NCBI GenBank assembly: GCA_013141495.1
Contig: JABFQV010000005.1
Span: 1 to 64,000 of the forward strand
Direction of reading: 5' to 3'
Length of the DNA: 64,000 nt
Source: Methylotenera sp.
Lineage (GTDB): Bacteria; Pseudomonadota; Gammaproteobacteria; Burkholderiales; Methylophilaceae
The position numbers were made by a program, and so were the translations under genes. The notes under the pieces are model-generated. The model was not told the origin of the DNA. It searched no databases and saw nothing but the letters and a program-made list of their open reading frames with translations. This document shows, one piece after another, positions 8,843-17,490 of this stretch; positions within the stretch are counted from its first letter, which is position 1, and every line of letters starts with the position of its first letter.

Positions 8843-8876
8843 GTTTCTTTCTTTTGGCTAAGCAAAAGAAAGAAAC
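8843..8876. repeat. Pyrimidine/purine 14-bp hairpin of the structured repeat region
   Basis: GTTTCTTTCTTTTG (8843-8856) and its exact complement CAAAAGAAAGAAAC (8863-8876) enclose six bases and are followed by TCGCC. A hairpin of different sequence but the same position and flank occurs at 57929-57960. Two smaller hairpins (AGTGC-TTTA-GCACT near 8793-8806 and one around 8880-8900) lie beside it. Confidence 0.75.
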
Positions 8877-8945
8877 TCGCCAGTCGCGCGAAAGCGACCA
8901 CTTACATACGGCGCAATGCCTTCCAGTTATTACACCCTACGTGCT

Positions 8946-9524
8946 CTACGAAGCAATAGCTTTATAAATATTTGCAATCTTAGTATTAATCTGTGCAGCA
9001 AGTTGCTGCGACTCACGCATGAGCGACTGCACCCGCTCCAAATTATTTTGATGCTGCAACCAAACATCCTCACCAACAATAGCCACGAAATCTATTTGCG
9101 TAGGCGCCTTGGAGCACTCGTAAACTTCCAGTCGCTTAATGCGCTCCGAAATGTCTTTAATACCACGCGTTGACGGCGAAAGCTTCGCATTACTAAGCAT
9201 CCAAGCTCTCCACTCCTTATTACCCTTAGATTGGTTACATTTCCCGCAAGAAGGTACTAAATTGTGAATTTCAGAAATGAAGCCTGTGGGTTTCTTGTTT
9301 TTGACTAAGGGGCGAAGATGATCCCATTCAGAAACAGCGCCACCGCAATATACACACTGAAATGACTGAGGCGTCATAGACAATAACTCAAGGGCATTTC
9401 TAACATCTTCATCTGTAGGAAGAACTATAGGAATAATAGAATTTATAAATGCGTTTGTGATACTTGAAGATCGCCCAGTAATCTTCATCGGGGTTGGCAT
9501 TCTGAATAAGGACAAATATTCCAT
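8946..9524 (-). CDS. HNH endonuclease family protein
   Basis: 192 residues with an HNH/zinc-ribbon nuclease core in the middle: CVYCGG, then EWDHLRPLV, then an HNLVPSCGKCNQSKGNKEW block, giving the CxxC...H...N...CxxC...K pattern of HNH enzymes. It would cut DNA, but no partner or specificity can be read from the sequence. Residues 130-192 look helical. The gene starts 10 bases after the pyrC stop on the same strand, so it is probably co-transcribed, and it is followed by structured repeats. Codon use looks more AT-rich than pyrC. ATG codons at residues 9 and 13 are alternative starts. It is likely an acquired gene and could be a small defence or mobile nuclease. Confidence 0.8.
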   Translation of the reverse strand: MEYLSLFRMPTPMKITGRSSSITNAFINSIIPIVLPTDEDVRNALELLSMTPQSFQCVYCGGAVSEWDHLRPLVKNKKPTGFISEIHNLVPSCGKCNQSKGNKEWRAWMLSNAKLSPSTRGIKDISERIKRLEVYECSKAPTQIDFVAIVGEDVWLQHQNNLERVQSLMRESQQLAAQINTKIANIYKAIAS

Positions 9525-9534
9525 TATAGATACA

Positions 9535-10569
9535 CTAAATAAACTTCCAATGCACCATCTGCTCCGCCCTCAACGGCACCAACACATCCCCGTCATAAGG
9601 CAAACTCCCCGGCACTTTCCAGCTTTCTTTCACCAAGGTAATTCGCTCGGTATTACGTGGCAATCCGTAAAAGTCCGCCCCGTAAAAACTGGCAAACCCT
9701 TCCAACTTATCCAGCGCGTTAGCCGCCGCAAACACTTCTGCATATAACTCCATGGCAGTGCGCGCTGTGTACATGCCCGCGCAGCCACAAGCCGCCTCTT
9801 TGGTATGCTTGGCATGCGGCGCGCTATCAGTGCCTAAAAAGAATTTAGGGTTACCAGATATAGCCGCTTTAACCAAAGCCAAGCGATGCTCCTCACGTTT
9901 CAAGATAGGTAAACAGTAGTGATGTGGCTGAATACCGCCTTTGAACATGTCATTTCGGTTCATTAGCAAATGGTGCGCAGTAATCGTAGCCGCAACATTG
10001 TTTGGATATTGCATCACAAAATCAGCCGCATCTTTCGTGGTGATATGCTCAAACACAATTTTTAACGCTGGAAATTTTTTCAATAACGGGATCATGTTGC
10101 GTTCAATAAACACACGTTCACGGTCAAACACATCCACGTCGCTGTCAGTCACTTCAGCATGCACCAACAAAGGCACACCCAACTTTTCCATCGCCGCCAA
10201 AGCGTCAACACAATGCCCCAGATTGGTCACACCAGAATCGCTATTGGTGGTTGCGCCCGCAGGGTAAAGCTTAACGCCATGGATAAGACCGCTCGCTTTT
10301 GCTATTTCCTCAGCACTTGTATTATCGGTGAGGTACAACGTCATGAGCGGCTCAAACTGCATGCCAGCTGGTAGCGCCTCAATAATACGTTGACGGTAGG
10401 CAACCGCCAATTCTGTTGTCGTGACAGGTGGGCGCAAGTTAGGCATGACAATGGCGCGTGCGAACTGCCTGGCGGTATCTGGCAGTACTGCTCTAAGTGC
10501 AGCACCATCTCTTAAATGCAAATGCCAGTCATCTGGGCGCGTAATGGTAAGAGAGTCTATTTTATTCAT
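9535..10569 (-). CDS. pyrC: Dihydroorotase PyrC
   Basis: Zinc enzyme of pyrimidine synthesis that cyclises carbamoyl-aspartate to dihydroorotate. The class II (E. coli-like) form is indicated by the 344-residue length and the [10 protein letters not shown] motif (His16, His18). Other signatures are GVKLYP with the Lys100 expected to be carboxylated, VHAEV with His137, FEHITT, and GTDSAPH near 246-252. It lies 17 bases downstream of rsmI and is probably in the same transcript. Confidence 0.97.
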   Translation of the reverse strand: MNKIDSLTITRPDDWHLHLRDGAALRAVLPDTARQFARAIVMPNLRPPVTTTELAVAYRQRIIEALPAGMQFEPLMTLYLTDNTSAEEIAKASGLIHGVKLYPAGATTNSDSGVTNLGHCVDALAAMEKLGVPLLVHAEVTDSDVDVFDRERVFIERNMIPLLKKFPALKIVFEHITTKDAADFVMQYPNNVAATITAHHLLMNRNDMFKGGIQPHHYCLPILKREEHRLALVKAAISGNPKFFLGTDSAPHAKHTKEAACGCAGMYTARTAMELYAEVFAAANALDKLEGFASFYGADFYGLPRNTERITLVKESWKVPGSLPYDGDVLVPLRAEQMVHWKFI

Positions 10570-10586
10570 GGTCGAATCGCTTATGG

Positions 10587-11438
10587 TTATTCAGGTTGTT
10601 GTTTTAACTGTAGTGCAAACTCATACAAAACATTTTTCTTTTCATGGGTGATTTCAGTCGCTAGCTTCACCGCCTGCTTTAGCGGCAAGTCAGCAAGCAA
10701 CAATTTCAAAACCCTTACGGTATCTTCAGAAATCTCTTCGGCCTCTTTAACAGCGGCCGCTTCTACCAACAGCACAAACTCGCCACGCTGCTGGTTGGCA
10801 TCTGCTTGCAGCCACGCCTCAGCCTCGCCCAAACTGCAGCTATAAATCGTTTCAAAGGTTTTAGTGAGCTCACGTGCAAAGGTAATGCGGCGCTCTGCAC
10901 CCAACACAGCCGACATATCCACGATACTCTCGATAATGCGATGCGGCGCTTCATAAAAAACCAGCGTCACCGTTTGTGGCTTTAGCGCCTCAAGTGCTTT
11001 GCGCCGCGCCGCACCACTGGCGGGTAAAAAACCGTGAAACAGAAAGCCATTTTGCGCAATGCCAGAGGCTGACAACGCTGCAATGACTGCACTTGCGCCT
11101 GGAATTGGCACCACTTTAACACCAGCCTTACGCACCAAAGCAACCACCACCGCGCCCGGGTCGCTAATACCTGGGGTGCCTGCATCGGTCACTAGCGCAA
11201 TGCTTTGCCCCGCATTTAATTGCGATAATAATTTCTCAGCGGATTGATGCTCATTATGCTCATGTACCGCAATGAGTTTTTTAGCGATGCCAAAGTGTGA
11301 CAACAAGCCAGAGGTATGGCGCGTATCTTCCGCCGCGATAGCATCTACGGTTTTAAGAACGTCCAACGCACGCAAGGTAATATCTTGTAGATTTCCAATT
11401 GGCGTGGCAACAACATATAATATGCCTATAGGATGCAA
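10587..11438 (-). CDS. rsmI: 16S rRNA 2'-O-ribose C1402 methyltransferase RsmI
   Basis: SAM-dependent methyltransferase of the tetrapyrrole-methylase fold, acting on the same nucleotide as RsmH. Motifs seen are [12 protein letters not shown] at about 10-21, [14 protein letters not shown] at about 36-49, GTPGISDPG near 87-95 and FHGFLPASG near 132-140. The length of 283 residues is normal. The only usable start is TTG at 11438; an in-frame stop lies a short way upstream and no ATG precedes the conserved VATPIGN. The start region overlaps the first codons of the divergent lpoA reading frame, so the promoters of the two genes must overlap each other's 5' ends. Confidence 0.94.
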   Translation of the reverse strand: MHPIGILYVVATPIGNLQDITLRALDVLKTVDAIAAEDTRHTSGLLSHFGIAKKLIAVHEHNEHQSAEKLLSQLNAGQSIALVTDAGTPGISDPGAVVVALVRKAGVKVVPIPGASAVIAALSASGIAQNGFLFHGFLPASGAARRKALEALKPQTVTLVFYEAPHRIIESIVDMSAVLGAERRITFARELTKTFETIYSCSLGEAEAWLQADANQQRGEFVLLVEAAAVKEAEEISEDTVRVLKLLLADLPLKQAVKLATEITHEKKNVLYEFALQLKQQPE

Positions 11439-11444
11439 AATTTG

Positions 11445-13100
11445 ATGACCAAAAAATTAGTTAACGCCATTTTAGCAACATGCCTGCTTTTTGGCAGTTT
11501 ATATTTACCCGCTTTTGCCGCTGAGGCAAATGGCGCTCAGCCTGCAGCAGTAAAACCTCCAGTTAAAAAATCCGCTGAAAATTACTTTTTAGAGGGTACC
11601 CGTTGCCTGCAGCAAAAAAAAATAGCGTGTGCGACATTGGCTTTGGCCAACATTTCAAGCTTATCGCCTTATGCAAAACTGCTTAAAGGCAGCATCGCCT
11701 GGAGCGAGAGCCGCGTTGATGAGTCATTACTTTTATTACTGCCACTGCAATCTGAAAAGCTCCTCATTATCGACGCCAAAATCAGTTTACATCAGCACCT
11801 GGCTAAGGCCTTCGCAAGCCTTGGAGATACACAACAGGCACTGTGGCATTTAATGCAAGCAGAAGCCGCTGTGATCAGCGCAGAACAGGAAGCTAAAGTA
11901 AGCCACATTGAAAACACACATCAAGAAATTTGGGCTTTATTAAGCAATCAATCACAAAACCAACTGATCACCATGCGTGGAGACAATACCGATAATGAGT
12001 TTCAAGGCTGGATAGACTTGAGCCTAGCCGCCAAAAATCAAGATGCGGCAACCAGCATTGCAAGCTGGCTGACTTATTATCCTGACCACAACGCCAGAGC
12101 CTTGGCGAAAAACCTCGCACTTCAATCAAACGCCAACGCCTCCAAAATAAGCCCTGTTACACAAGGCAGTATTGCCCTAATTTTACCCATTACAGATGAA
12201 GCTAACATCACGCAAGCCGAAGCTTTTCAGCAAGGGCTACAAGCCGCATTGACTAAACATGGTCTAAACAATGAAATTAAAACCTACATCAGCGCAAACA
12301 ACTTAGAAGCCATCATCGAACAGTATGCTCAGGCAAAAAGTGAAGGTGCTACTTACTTTATCGCCCTCCAGCTATCCGATGATGACACCCCCGCCGACAT
12401 GGCAAGCTATTTAGATGCTCATCACATTCTAAGCATTGGCTTGCCGCTGAAACATGAAGCCACGCGAATGGCAAAATTTGCGGCTAGCCATGCCATGCAG
12501 CATCTTTTGATTATTAACACTGACAGCGAAGCAGCGCAAGCAATGACCACTAGCTTTCGCGCGGCTTGGCAGGCTGAGTTAGGTGCTAGCGATCAAAATG
12601 ATCAAATAAGCGCCATTACATTACCTGATGGCGTAACCGCAGAAGAACTCAACCTATTCGACCTTAAGGCGCAAGTGGCGGCAATAGGCCACGACATGGT
12701 AGTGCTGACAATGTCGGCCTCTGACGTGCGCACAATAAGACCGCACCTCAACATCAGCACGCCTACGTTGGCATTTTCTGACGTCAATGACACATCATCT
12801 TCAGACACCACGCTCAACGCGCTACGTTTTGTCGATATTCCGTTTTTGCTGCCGACAAACAATGTTGCGTTTACCGCCTATAAGGATGCCAGTGCCAATC
12901 TGAATTCAAATGAACTATTACGCTGGTTTGCATTAGGCGTCGATGCCCTACAATTGCTTGCCGCCAGCAAGCAGGCTAATAACAGTGAAGTGATCATCAA
13001 CGGCCTAACCGGCGAACTCACGCTTGATCAAGCAGGCCACATCAATCGTCAGTTATCAATGGCCAGATTCACTTTTAATGGCATCAAACTAGAGCAATGA
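11445..13100 (+). CDS. lpoA: Penicillin-binding protein activator LpoA-like
   Basis: Periplasmic protein of the LpoA/YraM family, which stimulates PBP1A in enterics. The N-terminal half is helical and TPR-like; the C-terminal half (from about residue 240, SIALILPITDEANIT) has the type I periplasmic-binding fold without an evident ligand site. It has 551 residues from ATG 11445; an ATG at 11433 is also possible but overlaps the rsmI start codon. The signal peptide (MTKKLVNAILATC...AFA-AE) looks like a Sec type I signal. The only Cys, in LATC, is followed by more hydrophobic residues and is a poor lipobox, unlike the enteric lipoprotein. The order rsmI, lpoA, yraN supports the call. Confidence 0.85.
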   Translation: MTKKLVNAILATCLLFGSLYLPAFAAEANGAQPAAVKPPVKKSAENYFLEGTRCLQQKKIACATLALANISSLSPYAKLLKGSIAWSESRVDESLLLLLPLQSEKLLIIDAKISLHQHLAKAFASLGDTQQALWHLMQAEAAVISAEQEAKVSHIENTHQEIWALLSNQSQNQLITMRGDNTDNEFQGWIDLSLAAKNQDAATSIASWLTYYPDHNARALAKNLALQSNANASKISPVTQGSIALILPITDEANITQAEAFQQGLQAALTKHGLNNEIKTYISANNLEAIIEQYAQAKSEGATYFIALQLSDDDTPADMASYLDAHHILSIGLPLKHEATRMAKFAASHAMQHLLIINTDSEAAQAMTTSFRAAWQAELGASDQNDQISAITLPDGVTAEELNLFDLKAQVAAIGHDMVVLTMSASDVRTIRPHLNISTPTLAFSDVNDTSSSDTTLNALRFVDIPFLLPTNNVAFTAYKDASANLNSNELLRWFALGVDALQLLAASKQANNSEVIINGLTGELTLDQAGHINRQLSMARFTFNGIKLEQ

Positions 13101-13456
13101 TATTCAAACAGCAAGCGAAACACCTTGTAGAAGGCAATGCTGCCGAGCAATTGGCTGCAACTTTTTTGCAGCAAAAGGGACTCAAGCTTATAGAAAAAAA
13201 TTTTCGTTGCCCGCATGGTGAAATTGATTTGATCATGCAAGACGGAAAAACATTAGTCTTTATTGAAGTGCGCTTGCGTAGTAGCGCCAATTTTGGCGGC
13301 GCGGCGATGAGCATCACCCCATCTAAACAACAAAAACTGACACGCACTGCAGAGCGCTATTTACAAATTCATGGCAATACAGACTGCCGCTTTGATGTTG
13401 TTTTAATGCAGTCAACACGAATAAACGCAGTAGAATGGATACAAAATGCTTTTTAG
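13097..13456 (+). CDS. yraN: YraN family nuclease-like protein (UPF0102)
   Basis: 119-residue protein of the YraN family, which has a PD-(D/E)XK nuclease-like fold and unknown cellular role. The motif GEIDLIM at 41-47 and LVFIEVRLR at 53-61 give the expected catalytic-type Asp44 and Glu57; the usual Lys of EVK is Arg here. The start overlaps the lpoA stop by 4 bases (ATGA). The gene order rsmI/lpoA/yraN/dolP matches E. coli except that diaA is absent. Confidence 0.92.
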   Translation: MIFKQQAKHLVEGNAAEQLAATFLQQKGLKLIEKNFRCPHGEIDLIMQDGKTLVFIEVRLRSSANFGGAAMSITPSKQQKLTRTAERYLQIHGNTDCRFDVVLMQSTRINAVEWIQNAF

Positions 13457-13518
13457 AAACTCCTTATAGCTTGCAAAAAAGCGAACCTATTAACACTCAC
13501 ACGCAAAGGATATTAAAC

Positions 13519-14088
13519 ATGAAATTATCTTTCAAATTATTAGCCGCACTCGCACTCGCCTCACAAATTACCGCTTGCGTGCCCGTCATAGTTGGCGGCG
13601 CCGCAGCAGGCGGCGCAATGGCTGCGGACAGACGTACTTCTGGCGTTTATGTGGAAGATGAAAACATTGAGCTTAAGTCCACAAAAAGCATACACGACAC
13701 ACTGGGAGAAAATGCGCACGTCAACATTACCAGCTTTAAAGGCAATGTATTGTTAACCGGTGAAGTCCCTGACGAAAACGCTAAAACCAAAGCGGGAGAT
13801 ATCGTGATTGCAACGGAAAGCGTGCGTAGTGTCATCAACGAAATCACTATTGGGCCTAAAACCTCTGTCAGTTCGCGTGCTAATGATGCTTATTTAACCT
13901 CAAAAGTAAAAGCACAGTTCGTTACAGAAAATCGCTTTCAGGCCAATTACGTTAAAGTTGTCACTGAAAACGGCGTGGTTTACCTCATGGGTTCTGTCAC
14001 ACAAAAAGAAGCCGATGATGCAGTTGAAATTGCGCGCAATACCAGCGGCGTAACTAAAGTAGTTAAAGTTTTTGAGTATTTACCATAA
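13519..14088 (+). CDS. dolP: BON-domain lipoprotein, DolP/YraP-like
   Basis: Outer-membrane lipoprotein of the DolP (YraP) family, linked to envelope integrity and BAM function in E. coli. From ATG 13519 it has 189 residues. This start is chosen because AAAGGA precedes it and it yields a proper lipoprotein signal, with lipidated Cys20 in QITAC. A Gly/Ala-rich linker (24-36) follows, then two BON domains at about 48-112 and 122-187, each ending in a VxxVxN or TKVVKV pattern. Upstream in-frame codons lack a signal peptide. Confidence 0.88.
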   Translation: MKLSFKLLAALALASQITACVPVIVGGAAAGGAMAADRRTSGVYVEDENIELKSTKSIHDTLGENAHVNITSFKGNVLLTGEVPDENAKTKAGDIVIATESVRSVINEITIGPKTSVSSRANDAYLTSKVKAQFVTENRFQANYVKVVTENGVVYLMGSVTQKEADDAVEIARNTSGVTKVVKVFEYLP

Positions 14089-14111
14089 CGATCGCAAGCG
14101 TAACCAGCGTA

Positions 14112-14145
14112 CCGCCCTCATGCAAGCGCAAGCAGGCGAGGGCGG
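14112..14145 (+). terminator. Possible terminator after dolP
   Basis: CCGCCCTC (14112-14119) pairs with GAGGGCGG (14138-14145) around a GC-rich loop. A second small hairpin AAAATCC...GGATTTT follows. There is no clear U-run directly after the first stem, so it is a weak candidate. Confidence 0.45.
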
Positions 14146-14245
14146 AAAATCCTCATGGAGGATGGATTTTAAATTGCTTTAACAATGCTATAATCATCAG
14201 TCAATTTTAAAAGCTACAAGCAGCGTAAATACTGGTAAACAATAA

Positions 14246-14560
14246 ATGAGCACAAACCCAACAACACAAACCAATAACGAAATAATTATTGAGGGCAACA
14301 CGCGCGCGGGCAAGCCTTTTCGTCCTAGCGACTGGGTTGACCGCATGTGCAGTACCTATGCCACTTTTGGTGAAGATCGAAAACTTAAATACTCACCTTA
14401 CCTTAAGCCCAGAGTCGTCAACGGCGTTCGTTGCTTAGCGGTAGATTTAAAACTGAAAACCGTAAACCCAGAAGGCTATGCACAATTGATGCACTTTGCT
14501 GAAGAAAATCAACTTAACGTGCTAGATGGCTCTGGCAATAGCATTCCAGTACCCAATTAA
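14246..14560 (+). CDS. DUF3579 family protein
   Basis: 104-residue cytoplasmic protein matching the DUF3579 family of Betaproteobacteria by the pattern IIEGNTRAGKPFRPSDWVDRM followed by YSPYLKP and NPEGYAQLMHFAEENQL. The function is unknown; there is no signal peptide, membrane helix or catalytic motif. A TATAAT near 14190 is a likely -10 element about 55 bases upstream. It stands alone between dolP and the convergent TlpA-like gene. Confidence 0.8.
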   Translation: MSTNPTTQTNNEIIIEGNTRAGKPFRPSDWVDRMCSTYATFGEDRKLKYSPYLKPRVVNGVRCLAVDLKLKTVNPEGYAQLMHFAEENQLNVLDGSGNSIPVPN

Positions 14561-14633
14561 ACTTCAAACCAAGATTTGAGAGCGCTGTAAATTTGCGCAT
14601 GAAATTGCGCTCATGCTTAACGGCATGGGCCAT

Positions 14634-15107
14634 TTAATTTTTAACGACACCAATCATTTTCTCTATGTATTGTTTAGTGATCAAGCCACGCTTGATTTTA
14701 ACCAGCACACCTTGAGGGTTGTAGATAAAAGTCGTAGGTAGCACCTCAGCTGAGCCTAATTGCGCAACAACCTCATCATCACCCAAAACTATCGGATATG
14801 AAATATACATATCCTCCACGTACTCGTTAACCTCTTTTACATCTTGATAATCAAATACCACGCCTAAGACCATTAAATCCGTTTTTCTGCGTTTATCGTA
14901 TAGACTAACAAGGTCCGGCACCTCTTCCAAGCACGGCGGGCACCAAGTAGCCCAGTAGTTAACCAGCACCCACTTACCTTTATACTGAGATAACTGATAC
15001 TTATTCCCTAGCATGTCTTTTAGAGCAAAATCAGCGGTAGTTTTAGCCTCGGCGATTGATACCTGACTAAAAGTTAACACCAGCAATCCCAACATAAGGT
15101 TTTTCAT
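14634..15107 (-). CDS. TlpA-like periplasmic thiol-disulfide protein
   Basis: Thioredoxin-fold protein exported to the periplasm. From ATG 15107 it has 157 residues with a signal peptide (MKNLMLGLLVLTFSQVSIAEA), an AhpC/TSA-Redoxin-like start (DFALKDMLGNKY) and the active site WCPPC around residue 54-58. The cis-Pro site is LPTTF. CPPC is the TlpA/ResA/CcmG variant, suggesting reduction of a specific periplasmic protein such as apocytochrome c; the actual partner is unknown. An upstream ATG (15131) would add eight residues and disturb the signal. Confidence 0.85.
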   Translation of the reverse strand: MKNLMLGLLVLTFSQVSIAEAKTTADFALKDMLGNKYQLSQYKGKWVLVNYWATWCPPCLEEVPDLVSLYDKRRKTDLMVLGVVFDYQDVKEVNEYVEDMYISYPIVLGDDEVVAQLGSAEVLPTTFIYNPQGVLVKIKRGLITKQYIEKMIGVVKN

Positions 15108-15269
15108 CGATGTTTTTTCAAAAATGCGCATTTTGGCATATTAAACCTTGAACTCGCCTCAAGGTAAGTGGCTCATAAAAATTACAAATCACGGTATTTT
15201 ACTAGTGAAAATTAGCGCTATATCATACAATGACGCTAATGCTTTGATTGATTTGGTAAAAAGTTAAAA

Positions 15270-16877
15270 ATGGCACTAAACCTCAACATTCCAGATTTAC
15301 AAGACGACCCCATTTTTATTGCCGAGACGCGCCCGCAAAAAATCAACAAAGCGCTAGCAGACCTAAAAACTGAAACCGCCATGGATATGGCAACATATTT
15401 GCATGCCGAGCTAGAAACCTTAAATCAACAAAAAGTCTCTGCAAGTAGCAGGCTACAAGCGTTGGACAGTTACCGCCCACACCTGATGCGAACCACTCTG
15501 GCGCTAGCTGAGAGTTACAGAAAATCAGCCCTGCCCTTGCATGACGAAGCCCATCTAGCCGCAACCACAGCAGGCGCATTATGGCTTGAATTGGGCTACG
15601 GCTACAAACATGCCTTGGTGGATTTGCAAAATCAGCTCATCAAGTTAGGCGCAGATAAAAACTCAGCACACGCCATACAATATGCCATGCACGCAATTGC
15701 AGAGCATGCCTTAGTCTATTATCAAACCTACGTCACACCTCCTGAACATATTTGGAGTGATTTTCATCAACTCTACTTTTGTGCGGTACAACTCGATATA
15801 CAAAATATAAGTGTTCAACATGCTTATATGGCGACTGAAAAAAATATTGACCCTAACTTAGCATCTGCATGCCTAGTAAACTCAATCGAAAACACCTATA
15901 AACATGCATTACTCATGTCACTGGCGGAACCGCAGCACCTGATACAACAAGACATCAGGCTGATTGCCGAGTATTTAGCGCATTACATTCATCACACGCA
16001 AATCAGCGCCGTCACGGCACTGGATAACACTTCTGGTGCATTTGTCATTGACCTGAGTTCAAACAAACCGCCAACGCCTTACAACAAGCAAAATAGTCAG
16101 CCAAACCCGCTCACTGACATTTTATTTCAAACGATTGACCTGGTGCGCACGATGCATCTGGATTTAAGCCAGCTACAACGCAATCAATTACCTAAAAATG
16201 GTAGCATTCCAGCGGATGCCAATCGTGAAGATTATGCAGAGCTACTCACCTACCTTATTAAGCATTGGGGCATCACTCCGCACCGTATTTTCAATCGTTC
16301 ACTTAAAAATGGTGATGTTGACTTGGTTGTGGGCATTAGCGCCATTTGGCAGGCTTCTGAGCAAGGTGTCATAAAAACCAATAATGCAGATAACCATCCA
16401 ATTTCAGACTTCAGCTCGATACCAAGCTCCCCTGCCACTTCTTCACGCTGGAAAACGCTAAACATCAGCGCGACAGGCATACTCATGAGGCGCCATCATA
16501 CAGCTGAGAAAAACATCCGGATTGGAGATTTAATCGGCATTAAAGGTAAAGGCGAACCCCACTGGTCAATTGGCATCATCCGCTGGGCTAACTGCGGGAA
16601 TAGAGATCGATTGGATATAGGCGTACAATTCATCGCACCACAAGCACACGGTGCTATAGCAACCATGAGCGGGGGTAGCCAAGATAAACGCGTGTTATTA
16701 TTATCTGAGATCGTAGCTATTAAACAAGCTACAACCATTATTGCACCAAGAGGCACGTATGAGCCTGCACGGCAATTAACTTTGACGTACAATAACAAAA
16801 TCAAACAAATCATGCTAACTAGGCTAGTAGAGCGATCCCACTATGCTGAACGCATCCAATACAGCATTGTTGGTTAA
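15270..16877 (+). CDS. PilZ-like domain protein with long helical N-terminus
   Basis: 535 residues, cytoplasmic, no signal or membrane helix. Residues 1-330 are mostly helical. The C-terminal part contains a PilZ-like module: TLNISATGILMRR near 393-405 (the DxSxxG-type element, here NISATG), IGDLIGIKG, and LDIGVQFIAP near 450. Cyclic-di-GMP binding also needs an RxxxR motif; SSRWKT just before the domain offers only one Arg, so binding is uncertain. It resembles long betaproteobacterial proteins of unknown role. It stands alone, upstream of trxA. The domain call is moderate, the function unknown. Confidence 0.6.
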   Translation: MALNLNIPDLQDDPIFIAETRPQKINKALADLKTETAMDMATYLHAELETLNQQKVSASSRLQALDSYRPHLMRTTLALAESYRKSALPLHDEAHLAATTAGALWLELGYGYKHALVDLQNQLIKLGADKNSAHAIQYAMHAIAEHALVYYQTYVTPPEHIWSDFHQLYFCAVQLDIQNISVQHAYMATEKNIDPNLASACLVNSIENTYKHALLMSLAEPQHLIQQDIRLIAEYLAHYIHHTQISAVTALDNTSGAFVIDLSSNKPPTPYNKQNSQPNPLTDILFQTIDLVRTMHLDLSQLQRNQLPKNGSIPADANREDYAELLTYLIKHWGITPHRIFNRSLKNGDVDLVVGISAIWQASEQGVIKTNNADNHPISDFSSIPSSPATSSRWKTLNISATGILMRRHHTAEKNIRIGDLIGIKGKGEPHWSIGIIRWANCGNRDRLDIGVQFIAPQAHGAIATMSGGSQDKRVLLLSEIVAIKQATTIIAPRGTYEPARQLTLTYNNKIKQIMLTRLVERSHYAERIQYSIVG

Positions 16878-17009
16878 TACAATTTTTCTAACCAGATTGA
16901 ATAAAATCAATTTATAACAGCTCTTCTAACATTTGATGCTTCACGAAACTGTTTTTTTTCGTTACGATACACATTTATTCACAAAATAATATTCAATTGA
17001 GGTTTTTCT

Positions 17010-17336
17010 ATGAGTGAACACATCACACACCTTAGCGATGCAAGTTTTGAACAAGACGTTTTGCAGTCACAACTTCCAGTCTTGGTGGACTACTGGGCAG
17101 AATGGTGTGGTCCATGCAAAATGATTGCGCCAATTTTAGATGAAATTTCAAAAGAGTACGCGGGGCGCCTCAAAGTAGGTAAGTTAAATATTGATGATAA
17201 TCAACAAACACCACCTAAATATGGCATTCGTGGCATTCCTACCCTCATGCTTTTTAAAAATGGCAATGTAGAAGCAACCAAAGTAGGTGCATTATCCAAA
17301 TCTCAATTAACAGCGTTTATTGACAGCAACATCTAA
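17010..17336 (+). CDS. trxA: Thioredoxin
   Basis: Cytoplasmic disulfide reductase of 108 residues, the standard Trx length. Active site WCGPC with Cys33 and Cys36, buried Asp27 in LVDYWA, and cis-Pro in [11 protein letters not shown]. The usual NPxTA segment reads [13 protein letters not shown] plausible promoter (TTCACG, 17 bases, TACGAT) lies just upstream. It is followed by its own terminator and then rho, as in many Proteobacteria. Confidence 0.95.
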   Translation: MSEHITHLSDASFEQDVLQSQLPVLVDYWAEWCGPCKMIAPILDEISKEYAGRLKVGKLNIDDNQQTPPKYGIRGIPTLMLFKNGNVEATKVGALSKSQLTAFIDSNI

Positions 17337-17361
17337 ACCCTTTACGCTTAGCGTTATATTT

Positions 17362-17407
17362 AAATGCTTGGTTTTTCTGAAGTAGCATCATTCAAAACCA
17401 AGCATTT
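17362..17407 (+). terminator. Terminator after trxA
   Basis: AAATGCTTGGTTTT (17362-17375) and AAAACCAAGCATTT (17394-17407) form a perfect 14-bp stem with an 18-base loop, ending in a short T-rich stretch. It separates trxA from rho. Confidence 0.7.
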
Positions 17408-17490
17408 TCTCACCAGCTATTAAATAACTCCTAGCAACTAAACTCTTAGCATTATCCATCTTCACACCAATCTTGTTTTAGCGAGACCTC

